DNA of 64,000 bases from CAZUGO01 sp964619935 (GTDB taxonomy: Bacteria; Planctomycetota; Phycisphaerae; UBA1845; CAIVHJ01), in assembly GCA_964619935.1 (NCBI GenBank), contig CAZUGO010000015.1:62001-126000 (forward strand). Direction: 5' to 3'. Of the stretch, positions 17,207 through 24,293 are shown piece after piece; the first letter of the stretch is position 1, and each line of letters opens with the position of its first letter. The notes under the pieces are model-generated. The model ran no database searches and was not told the DNA's origin. It worked only from the letters and a program-made list of their open reading frames with translations. A program made the position numbers and the translations under genes.

Positions 17207-18298
17207 ATGAAGACACTGGACAAGTACATTATCAAGGCGTTTGCGGTCAACTACGTGATCTCGCTGACCGTGCTGCTGAGCACCTACGTCTTCCTGGACA
17301 TGTTCTTCAATTTTGACGAGTTCACGGAGGACACTGGACTGGGCTTTTGGGCCCTGGTGCGCGTTCTGGGGCAGTACTACGGCGCGCACCTGTTCTTGTA
17401 TTTCACTCAGATCTCCGGCGTCATCACACTGTTTGCCATGGCCTTTACCTTGTTGCGGCTGCAGCGGAACAACGAATTTGTGGCCATCGTTTCGTCTGGT
17501 GTCAGCTTGTACCGGGTCGCCTTGACGGTCATTGTGGCCGGATTGGCCTTGAACGCCTTGTGGCTGTTGAACCAGGAGCTGGCGATCCCGGCGCTGGGGC
17601 CGCGGCTGGCCCAGTCGCACCGGGCCGCTGCCCTGGATCACCCGTACGGGGTGTGGTTTGTGCGCGACCGTAACGGGACCCTGCTGTCGGCTTCGCGCTT
17701 CGACCATGATGGCGGTGAGCTGTATCGCCTGGTGGCCATCCGGCCGTCCTCCCCGGGCGGCGATCCGCTGTTCATCACCGCCGATCGGGCCACCTGGACG
17801 CCCAGCGCCGTCGACGACGGCGGGATCTGGCAGCTTCAGCGCGGAGCGGTTTATCGCCGCTCGGTGGACGATCGGGCCGCCACCGAGATTCGTCCGGAGG
17901 CGATCAGCGGTTTCCCGAGTGATCTGGGTCCCGACGAGATCGCGATGCGGCAATCGACCAAGTGGATCCAATTCCTGAGCCGGCGCCAGTTGACCACCAT
18001 CAGCCGGCAGGGGATCGTCAGTGGACCTCGGATTGCCAGGGCGATCCACGGCCGCTTCACCACGCCGGTCATCAACATGCTGATTCTGGTGGTCGGGATC
18101 CCCTTTTTCGTCGATCGCCAACCCGGCAGCGTCGTGCACAGCGGCGGCCGCTGCCTGCTGGTCTGCGGCGGGTGCTTTCTGTTTGCCTTCTTTGCTCAAA
18201 CGGTCAGCTTCGACCAGTACCCGGTGCTGACCGCCTGGCTGCCGTTGCTGGTGTTGGTTCCGGTGATGGTCGTGGTGCTGGACGGAATGAGAACCTAG
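17207..18298 (+). CDS. LptF/LptG-family LPS-export permease
   Basis: Second permease half of the LPS transporter, 363 aa, normal length. It begins MKTLDKYIIKAFAVNYVISLTVLLSTYVFLDMFFN, the family N-terminal helix. The coupling segment LLRLQRNNEFVAIVSSGVSLYRV follows. A periplasmic beta-rich region spans residues ~130-260, and three final helices include FTTPVINMLILVVGIPFFV. It is in the same operon as the enlarged permease upstream. Which is LptF and which LptG cannot be fixed by eye. The gene converges on frr. Confidence 0.88.
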   Translation: MKTLDKYIIKAFAVNYVISLTVLLSTYVFLDMFFNFDEFTEDTGLGFWALVRVLGQYYGAHLFLYFTQISGVITLFAMAFTLLRLQRNNEFVAIVSSGVSLYRVALTVIVAGLALNALWLLNQELAIPALGPRLAQSHRAAALDHPYGVWFVRDRNGTLLSASRFDHDGGELYRLVAIRPSSPGGDPLFITADRATWTPSAVDDGGIWQLQRGAVYRRSVDDRAATEIRPEAISGFPSDLGPDEIAMRQSTKWIQFLSRRQLTTISRQGIVSGPRIARAIHGRFTTPVINMLILVVGIPFFVDRQPGSVVHSGGRCLLVCGGCFLFAFFAQTVSFDQYPVLTAWLPLLVLVPVMVVVLDGMRT

Positions 18299-18371
18299 GC
18301 GGGCGATTTTCGGCCAACTCACAACTGAGGGCGAGCGCTGCCGCGGGTCGCCCGGGTGCCGATCAGGATGC

Positions 18372-18938
18372 TCAGATGGTCTCGATCTCCTTCTGCTTGT
18401 GCTTGAGCAATTCCTCGACCTTCTTCTCAAAGTCGCGCGTCATGTTCTGCACATCGTCTTTGGCGTCCGCGGCCTGATCCTCGCTGATGCGATGCTCTTT
18501 TTCTTCCGCATCAATATGCTTGTTGGCATCGCGGCGGGCGTTGCGGACCGCGATCTTCTGCGCCTCGGCCATCTTCTTAACTTCCTGGACCAGGTGCTGC
18601 CGCCGCTCACCCGACAGCGGCGGCACCGGCAGTCGAATGGACGAGCCGTCTGCCATCGGCGTAAGGCCCAGGTTGGAAGCCTGGATGGCCTTCTCGATGT
18701 CCTTGAGCGTGTTGGGATCGTACGGCTTGACCAGCAACAGGGCCGGCTCCGGGGCGGTAATGGCTGCCAGCTCGCGCAAGTCCATCGACGAGCCGTAGCT
18801 GGGCACGTTGACTTTGAGGTGCTCCACCAAGCCGGGGGAGGCCCGTCCGGTGCGGACGCCCTTGAGCTCATCCTCCAAATACTCGATGGCTTTGTTCATC
18901 TGCTGGCGGCAGTCCTTGAGGATTCCAGCGACGGGCAT
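18372..18938 (-). CDS. frr: Ribosome recycling factor
   Basis: Splits the post-termination ribosome together with EF-G. It has 188 aa with the family hallmarks: LKGVRTGRASPGLVEHLKVNVPSYGSSMDLRELAAITAPEPALLLVKPYDPNTLKDIEKAIQ. It then shows GLTPMADGSSIRLPVPPLSGERR and a long C-terminal helix rich in Lys and Glu (EDQAADAKDDVQNMTRDFEKKVEELLKHKQKEIETI). The start is the ATG at 18938, with GGAGG seven bases upstream; the frame runs on upstream without homology. The usual pyrH or tsf neighbours are absent. A terminator upstream (19030-19076) separates it from the pseudopilin gene on the same strand. Confidence 0.96.
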   Translation of the reverse strand: MPVAGILKDCRQQMNKAIEYLEDELKGVRTGRASPGLVEHLKVNVPSYGSSMDLRELAAITAPEPALLLVKPYDPNTLKDIEKAIQASNLGLTPMADGSSIRLPVPPLSGERRQHLVQEVKKMAEAQKIAVRNARRDANKHIDAEEKEHRISEDQAADAKDDVQNMTRDFEKKVEELLKHKQKEIETI

Positions 18939-19029
18939 TTGAGACCTCCGAGAAGAGTTCCAACGCGCCGTAGAAGTGTACCGATGGCCTGGCGCGCAGG
19001 CAAGACAATCGGGGCCGGCCGGGCTGCCC

Positions 19030-19076
19030 ACAAAAGAAAGCGTTTGCGACACCGGGACTACCGGCGCCGCAAACGC
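19030..19076 (-). terminator. Factor-independent terminator of pseudopilin gene 1
   Basis: A perfect 9-bp inverted repeat, GCGTTTGCG (19040-19048) and CGCAAACGC (19068-19076), with a smaller CCGG stem inside the loop. On the minus strand it is followed by TTTCTTTTG. It lies 30 bases after the pseudopilin stop codon. Confidence 0.8.
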
Positions 19077-19105
19077 AGACGGTCTTTGAGCCCGCAGCCG
19101 CAGAC

Positions 19106-20272
19106 CTACGGGGACAGGTAGGAGTCCGTGGTGCCGTTGATCGCCGTCTCGTCGCTGGCGTTCTGGCTGGAATCGAGGTTGATGGCCTTCCACCCCGGCG
19201 GCAGAATCTGCTGGTTTCCGCGCCACGGCGTGGCGGCCCAGCCGTCGGTGTTTTCCGGCGGTGCGGCCGCGGCATCGTCTTCCCCGGCTCCAGCGGTGTC
19301 GGCCCCTTGGCGCAGGTAGATGTTGTCGTTGTCGATGCCCGCGCAGGGTTTCATCTCGAACCGAGTGCTGCCATCGATGCGGTAGACGTTCTGGCCTTCG
19401 CCGTTGCCACGACCGCCGTGGTTCGGCGAGTTACCGCGCCGCCAGCGGAGGGGGTTGCTCTCCGGCAACAGGTTGGACAGCCGATCGTCGTGGGCCGTCC
19501 CCCCAGAGTCCCGGTAGCCGCTGTTTCCGGTGAAGACGCTCGCCAGCGGTAGCACACCATCGCCGCCGCCGGATTCCGACGCCGCCTGGTTGCCGCGAAC
19601 GCTAAACGGGCCCTTGTCGGCGATTACGGCCATCCGCGAATCGGTGTTGCTGCTGGCCTTGCAGCGATTCTGGTCACCACGGCCGAAGGGCACCTGGTAG
19701 GCGTAGCTGATGGTCCGGTAGCCTTCAAAATCGTAGAAGACCTCCGGGGAGCGGATGTTGCGGTTTTGAACCAAGGTGCTGCCGTCGGGATTGTCGCGCA
19801 GCGGGTCGACGATGTCGCTGTCGGAACTGGGGCACGCCATGATTTTCGGCTCCACCCGGGTGTCCCGAATGAGCTGCCACAGAGCCCGGGTGACACTGGG
19901 GCAGGTGGCGTCCTGCGGATTGCCGATTTCGCCGTCGGTGGATTCGCAATCGGCCCACAGGGTCCGGCGATAGACCTGGTCAACCGCAGCAATTACTGAA
20001 TGCCCACCCACCTTGCCAGGCCAATCGATGAAGTCGCCCTCGCCGCCAAGCCAGCTCACGGTCTTATGCGGCGGTACCATCCAGGAGCCACTGTGGTCGT
20101 TGCTATAGATCTCGCTCCCGGTGCCAATCGACTTCAACTGCGTCGCACACGCAGTCCGCTTGCTCAGCTCCCTGGCGCGTGCCAAACTTGGCAGTAGGAT
20201 GGCGATCAGCAGGGCGATGATCGCGATCACCACCAACAACTCGATCAGTGTGAATCCTCGGTTTCGCCTCAT
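19106..20272 (-). CDS. Type II secretion/type IV pseudopilin-like protein (paralogue 1)
   Basis: Secreted pilin-like protein, 388 aa. The start is the ATG at 20272 with AGGAGG upstream. The leader MRRNRG is followed by the prepilin peptidase site G6|F7 and FTLIELLVVIAIIALLIAIL, with Glu5 of the mature protein present. A large globular region follows, with CPSSDSDIVDP, FYDFEGYRTISYAYQVPFG and, near the C-terminus, SPNHGGRGNGEGQNVYRIDGS. The last is a variant of the H-x9-DG signature of planctomycete pseudopilins. It shares these blocks with paralogue 2 at 51282-52361. The role in the assembled filament or secretion apparatus is unknown; no secretion ATPase lies in the window. Confidence 0.85.
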   Translation of the reverse strand: MRRNRGFTLIELLVVIAIIALLIAILLPSLARARELSKRTACATQLKSIGTGSEIYSNDHSGSWMVPPHKTVSWLGGEGDFIDWPGKVGGHSVIAAVDQVYRRTLWADCESTDGEIGNPQDATCPSVTRALWQLIRDTRVEPKIMACPSSDSDIVDPLRDNPDGSTLVQNRNIRSPEVFYDFEGYRTISYAYQVPFGRGDQNRCKASSNTDSRMAVIADKGPFSVRGNQAASESGGGDGVLPLASVFTGNSGYRDSGGTAHDDRLSNLLPESNPLRWRRGNSPNHGGRGNGEGQNVYRIDGSTRFEMKPCAGIDNDNIYLRQGADTAGAGEDDAAAAPPENTDGWAATPWRGNQQILPPGWKAINLDSSQNASDETAINGTTDSYLSP

Positions 20273-20782
20273 GACTGACCTCCTGTGCGCATGCGCACCA
20301 CTGCGGTGAACCCCGGTCCGATCGGGTCTGGGAACTTGCGGGATGAATGAATAAGTCCTCAGGACCATTCCCAAAGGCGGTCTCCGAACTCCACCAGGCT
20401 TGTGCGGCTGGTTAGACACACAAGCGCCCCAAGACGTTCGGATGGCAACAGCGCCACCCGAGCAATGGACACCCTAGCGAGCCGGGCTCGCCTGGGCATG
20501 TAGACGATCGCACGATACCGCGGTAGGAGAGCTATGCAGGGATGATGAGCATCGGATGGTATTAAGTAAATGAATGATTGCTGGCGTCCGTATGCACATT
20601 TCTCCTAATCCATCAAAGGATACCCCACGGTGGCGAGGGTGTCAAATCATGGCCCTCGGTTTTGGGGTGCGTTTCGGCGGATCCACAGTTCGGCGGCATG
20701 GACTTGGGTGGTGCTGCCGGGTTACAATTCGCCCAAAGCCTTGGCCGACTCGGCCCGGGCCCAATGAGCTGCTGGAGACACC
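20273..20782. other. Divergent intergenic region
   Basis: About 510 bases between the pseudopilin (minus) and the BamB-like gene (plus), both reading outward. It contains the palindrome at 20285-20298, a GCGAGC/GCTCGC hairpin near 20480 and a TACAAT -10-like box at about 20724. I see no coding region or recognisable RNA gene. It is longer than most gaps here and probably holds both promoters. Confidence 0.4.
20285..20298. promoter_or_regulatory. Perfect 14-bp palindrome in the pseudopilin leader
   Basis: GTGCGCATGCGCAC is a perfect palindrome 13 bases upstream of the pseudopilin ATG, abutting its AGGAGG site. It could be an operator or could mask the ribosome-binding site in the mRNA. Confidence 0.4.
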
Positions 20783-22042
20783 ATGCCCGCAAGCGCACTC
20801 AATCGGTGGATCATTGTCATCGGAACCATCTTGTGCCCCAATGTATTCGGTCAGGGGCTGGTGCCGCACGCCGAGTTGGCGTTGCTGAATTACTACGAGT
20901 TCTGGGAAGTCAATCTACCGCTTCAGGCGAGCGAAACGCTGCGCGAGGTCCGTTTTCTGGACGACACCGTGTACGCGATCAGCGACCGATCGACTCTGTA
21001 TGCGGTGCGCGCCGACCTGGGCACCCTGCGCTGGGCTGCTCGCCTCGGCGCCGTGGGCACGCGGGTGTTCGCCCCGACCCATGTCCGCAGCTTCTGGGGC
21101 CGCGATCTGGCGCTGGTCTCGACTTCGGATCACCTGGAATGGCTGGATCACGACACCGGCCAATCGGTCGCCAAGCTGGATGTTCCTTACATTCCGACTT
21201 CATCGGCGGCCAGCGACGGCGTGCGGGTCTACGTGGGGGCCCTGGACGGGTTGCTCTATGCCTATGAGTTTTTTCCGTTCAACGGCTCGGCGGACATTCG
21301 CGTGATGTGGCGGGTCAAGACCGGGGGTGCCATTTCGGCGACGCCGGTGTTGTGGGGTCAGGACCTGTTCGTGGCCTCGCGCGACGGGCGCATTCGGGTC
21401 GGTGACGCCGTGGACCGATCTTTCCGCTGGGTGTTTCGCAGCGGTGGCGCCCTGAGTCAAGACATTTTTGTGGACGGCACCGGCGTCTATTTCGCTTGTG
21501 ATGACCACTGCGTGTACAAGGTCAACACCCAGACCGGAGCGGCCTCGTGGCGCTTCCGCACCCCGGCGATAGCCCAGGGCCCACCGATCATCCAGGGCGA
21601 CCGCGTCTATCAGATCGTCGTAGGGCATGGGGTCTATGCGATTGACAGCGACGCGGGCGTGGAGCTGTGGCACGTGCCCGATGCGGTCGAGTACATCAGC
21701 GCCACACTGGACACACTGCACTTCATGGCTGCGGACGGTGACCTGCTGGCGGTGGGGGCCGCCGACGGTGCCATCCAGGAACGGATCTACGGCGGTGATG
21801 CCCGATTGGTCGCCCGCAATCCGACCGGGCAAGCCATGTTTCTGGCCGGGCGCCGCGGTCTGGTGATGTGTGCGCAGGACCAGCGGATTCCGTATCTGCG
21901 GTTCGGCGAAATCGAAGCTGGGCGGCGGCGAACCGAGGTTCCCGAGGCGACGTCGGAGGAGCCCGGCACGCCACCGACCGACAGCCCGACATTGCGCGAC
22001 CTGCTCAGCGGTTCGGACACCAAGCCTCTGCTGGGTGACTAG
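20783..22042 (+). CDS. Exported PQQ-type beta-propeller (BamB-like) protein
   Basis: 419 aa with a signal peptide (RWIIVIGTILCPNVFGQG) and about seven propeller blades. They follow the pattern D-x-x-(V/L)-Y-(A/V)-x-x-x-D-G-x-(L/I)-x-A: DTVYAISDRSTLYAVRADLGTLRW, DGVRVYVGALDGLLYAYEF, GQDLFVASRDGRIRVGD, GTGVYFACDDHCVYKVNTQTGAASW, GDRVYQIVVGHGVYAIDSDAGVELW. No catalytic dehydrogenase motifs are present, so a scaffold role as in BamB or related planctomycete proteins is likelier than an enzyme. A Thr/Pro/Glu-rich tail of about 40 residues follows the propeller. The gene sits 12 bases upstream of purH, so the two may share a transcript without related function. Confidence 0.75.
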   Translation: MPASALNRWIIVIGTILCPNVFGQGLVPHAELALLNYYEFWEVNLPLQASETLREVRFLDDTVYAISDRSTLYAVRADLGTLRWAARLGAVGTRVFAPTHVRSFWGRDLALVSTSDHLEWLDHDTGQSVAKLDVPYIPTSSAASDGVRVYVGALDGLLYAYEFFPFNGSADIRVMWRVKTGGAISATPVLWGQDLFVASRDGRIRVGDAVDRSFRWVFRSGGALSQDIFVDGTGVYFACDDHCVYKVNTQTGAASWRFRTPAIAQGPPIIQGDRVYQIVVGHGVYAIDSDAGVELWHVPDAVEYISATLDTLHFMAADGDLLAVGAADGAIQERIYGGDARLVARNPTGQAMFLAGRRGLVMCAQDQRIPYLRFGEIEAGRRRTEVPEATSEEPGTPPTDSPTLRDLLSGSDTKPLLGD

Positions 22043-22054
22043 AAGCAGACCCTC

Positions 22055-23686
22055 ATGACCGATCCCAGGATTCAGCGAGCGCTGATCAGCGTATACGACA
22101 AGACCGGGATCGTCGATTTCGCCCGGCGTCTCGCCGCCCGAGGCGTCGACATCATTTCTACGGGCGGTACCGCCGAGGTGCTGACCAATGCCGGCATTGC
22201 GGTTCGCCTTGTGGAAGACATCACCGGCAGCCCGGAGCTGTTTGACGGCCGGGTCAAGACGCTGCATCCCGCCATCCATGGGGCGATTCTGGCGGACCGT
22301 GGCAACCCCCGACACCGCGGCCAACTCCGCGACCAGGGTATGGCCCCCATTGACCTGGTGGTGGTCAACCTGTACCCCTTCTCCCAAACCATCGCCCGCG
22401 AAGGCTGTACCGCGGCGCATGCAATCGAGATGATCGACATTGGCGGGCCGTGCCTGCTGCGGGCGGCCGCCAAGAATCACGCCCACGTGCTGGCGGTCAG
22501 TGATCCAGCCGATTACGGCTGCGTGGCCGACTTCCTGGAGCACCCGGAGACCGGCTCGGCATGGGCCGAACTTTGCCGGGACGGGGCGGCCCGGGCGTTT
22601 GAGCTGACCGCGGCTTATGACGCCGCCGTCGCCAGTTGGCTGGCTGACCGCGACGACCTTCGGGTCATGCGATTTCGTCGCCGGGCCCAGTTGCGCTACG
22701 GCGAGAACCCGCACCAGACGGCCGAGCTGTGGTCTACGATCGGACCCGCCTGCGGTCCGGACCTGACGCGATCGGCGGCGGCCGGCGCTGGCGTGACCAT
22801 GTCGTACAACAACTACGCCGACGCCCACGCGGCCCTCGGGCTGTGTTGCGAACTATCGCGCGAGATGCCGGTGGATCAGGCCGCGTGCTGCTTCATCAAG
22901 CATGGCAATCCCTGCGGGTGCGCCGTGGACGCCGATCCCCTGGAGGCTTACCGGAAGGCCTACCTGGGTGACCCGGCGGCGGCCATGGGCGGAATCCTGG
23001 CAACCAACGTTGCGGTGACCGCCGAGTTTGCCCGCGCGGTCGCGGAATCCCTGCGCCAATGGGGCACGGCCGCTGGCGCCGCCGCTTTTTTTCTGGAGGT
23101 CTGGCTGGCCCCGGGGTTTGATCCGTCGGCCCTCGAGGTGCTTCAGCGGCACGGGTCCTGGGGAGCGCGGGTGCGGTGCTTGAGCACCGGCCCCCTGCAG
23201 GAACCGCTGCCTGATACGCTCGAGTTGCGCTCCGTCAGCGGCGGGGCCCTGGTTCAGACCCCCGACGGCGTCGGCCTGGATGAACGCGGCTGGCGAGTGG
23301 TCAGTCGCCGCCCACCGCAACCAGCCGAATACGCCGACCTGCGACTGGCCTGGCTGATCTGCAAGCACACCCGCAGTAATGCCGTGACCCTGTGCAAAGA
23401 CGGCATGCTGCTGGGCAACGGCGCCGGTCAGATGTCACGAATCATGAGTTGCCGGGTGGCCTGCTGGCTGGCCCGCGACAGCGGTCACGCCGACCAACTG
23501 GCCGGTTGCACCGCAGCTTCAGACGCCTTCTTCCCTTTCCGCGACGGCCCTGATCTGCTGATCGCGTCGGGCGTTCGAGCCCTGATCCAGCCGGGGGGAT
23601 CCAAGCGAGACGCCGAGACCATCGCCGCCTGCGATGACCACGACGTGACCATGATCATGACCGGCACGCGACATTTCAAACACTAG
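22055..23686 (+). CDS. purH: Bifunctional AICAR transformylase/IMP cyclohydrolase
   Basis: Last two steps of purine synthesis. The N-terminal cyclohydrolase (MGS-like) domain shows ISVYDKTGIVDFARRLAARGVDIISTGGTAEVL, FDGRVKTLHPAIHGAILADR and IDIGGPCLLRAAAKNH. The C-terminal transformylase shows RYGENPHQTAELW, FIKHGNPCGCAV, LGNGAGQMSR, SDAFFPFRDG and IQPGGSKRD, ending TGTRHFKH. Those include the catalytic KH-NPCG His and the FFPF segment. It has 543 aa, slightly longer than usual because of an insertion around residues 330-360 (AAGAAAFFLEVW). It follows the BamB-like gene after 12 bases. purD is nearby but on the other strand. Confidence 0.96.
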   Translation: MTDPRIQRALISVYDKTGIVDFARRLAARGVDIISTGGTAEVLTNAGIAVRLVEDITGSPELFDGRVKTLHPAIHGAILADRGNPRHRGQLRDQGMAPIDLVVVNLYPFSQTIAREGCTAAHAIEMIDIGGPCLLRAAAKNHAHVLAVSDPADYGCVADFLEHPETGSAWAELCRDGAARAFELTAAYDAAVASWLADRDDLRVMRFRRRAQLRYGENPHQTAELWSTIGPACGPDLTRSAAAGAGVTMSYNNYADAHAALGLCCELSREMPVDQAACCFIKHGNPCGCAVDADPLEAYRKAYLGDPAAAMGGILATNVAVTAEFARAVAESLRQWGTAAGAAAFFLEVWLAPGFDPSALEVLQRHGSWGARVRCLSTGPLQEPLPDTLELRSVSGGALVQTPDGVGLDERGWRVVSRRPPQPAEYADLRLAWLICKHTRSNAVTLCKDGMLLGNGAGQMSRIMSCRVACWLARDSGHADQLAGCTAASDAFFPFRDGPDLLIASGVRALIQPGGSKRDAETIAACDDHDVTMIMTGTRHFKH

Positions 23687-23732
23687 AGCGGCCCGTAACC
23701 CACGGCGGGCCGGCAGCAACACGAGGCAATCC

Positions 23733-24293
23733 ATGAAGCTGTACACACGAACGGGCGACGACGGCAACACCGGCCTGTACGGCGGTGGGCGGGTTCCCAA
23801 GTGCGCGCTGCGGGTCGCCGCCTACGGAGAGGTCGACGAACTGAATGCCGTGTTGGGCTGGTGCCTGCTGAGCCTGGGGGCGCCGTTGATCGAGCGGGGG
23901 ATCGCCATCCAGCACGCTTTGTTTGGGGTGGGCGCGGAATTGGCCAGCGCCCCGGCGAACCCGGTCGGCGGCACCTTCGTCCCGATTGAGGCCGACCAGG
24001 TGGCGACGCTGGAACACTGGATCGACGAGTCTTGCGCGGTGGTCCAGCCGCTGCGGACCTTCATTCTGCCCGGTGGCTCTGAAGGGGGTGCCCGGCTGCA
24101 CCTGGCCCGGGTGGTCTGCCGGCGGGCGGAACGGGCCGTGATCCACCTGGCTCAGAGTGAACCGCTGCGCCCGGTGGTCATCCAGTACCTCAACCGCCTC
24201 AGCGATCTGTTGTTTGCCTGGGCCCGGCAGTTCAATGCCGACAGCGGTCGGCCGGAAACCCCCTGGAGGGCCCGCACGCCCGATGATGCCTGA
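23733..24293 (+). CDS. PduO-type cob(I)alamin adenosyltransferase
   Basis: Transfers the adenosyl group of ATP to cob(I)alamin to make coenzyme B12. The 186 aa carry the N-terminal ATP loop MKLYTRTGDDGNTGLYGGGRVPK and the GEVDELNAVLGW helix. The C-terminal signature VVCRRAERAVIHLAQ and YLNRLSDLLFAWARQFNA is the PduO/MMAB type, not CobA or EutT. It implies the organism uses adenosylcobalamin enzymes, though none are in the window. The stop overlaps the start of the next gene by about ten bases. That coupling to a membrane ligase-like protein is probably positional rather than functional. Confidence 0.93.
   Translation: MKLYTRTGDDGNTGLYGGGRVPKCALRVAAYGEVDELNAVLGWCLLSLGAPLIERGIAIQHALFGVGAELASAPANPVGGTFVPIEADQVATLEHWIDESCAVVQPLRTFILPGGSEGGARLHLARVVCRRAERAVIHLAQSEPLRPVVIQYLNRLSDLLFAWARQFNADSGRPETPWRARTPDDA

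Noticed and set aside
20299..20782. Structured RNA (SRP, 6S or RNase P) in the long gap
   Set aside because: None of the conserved core sequences of those RNAs could be found there.
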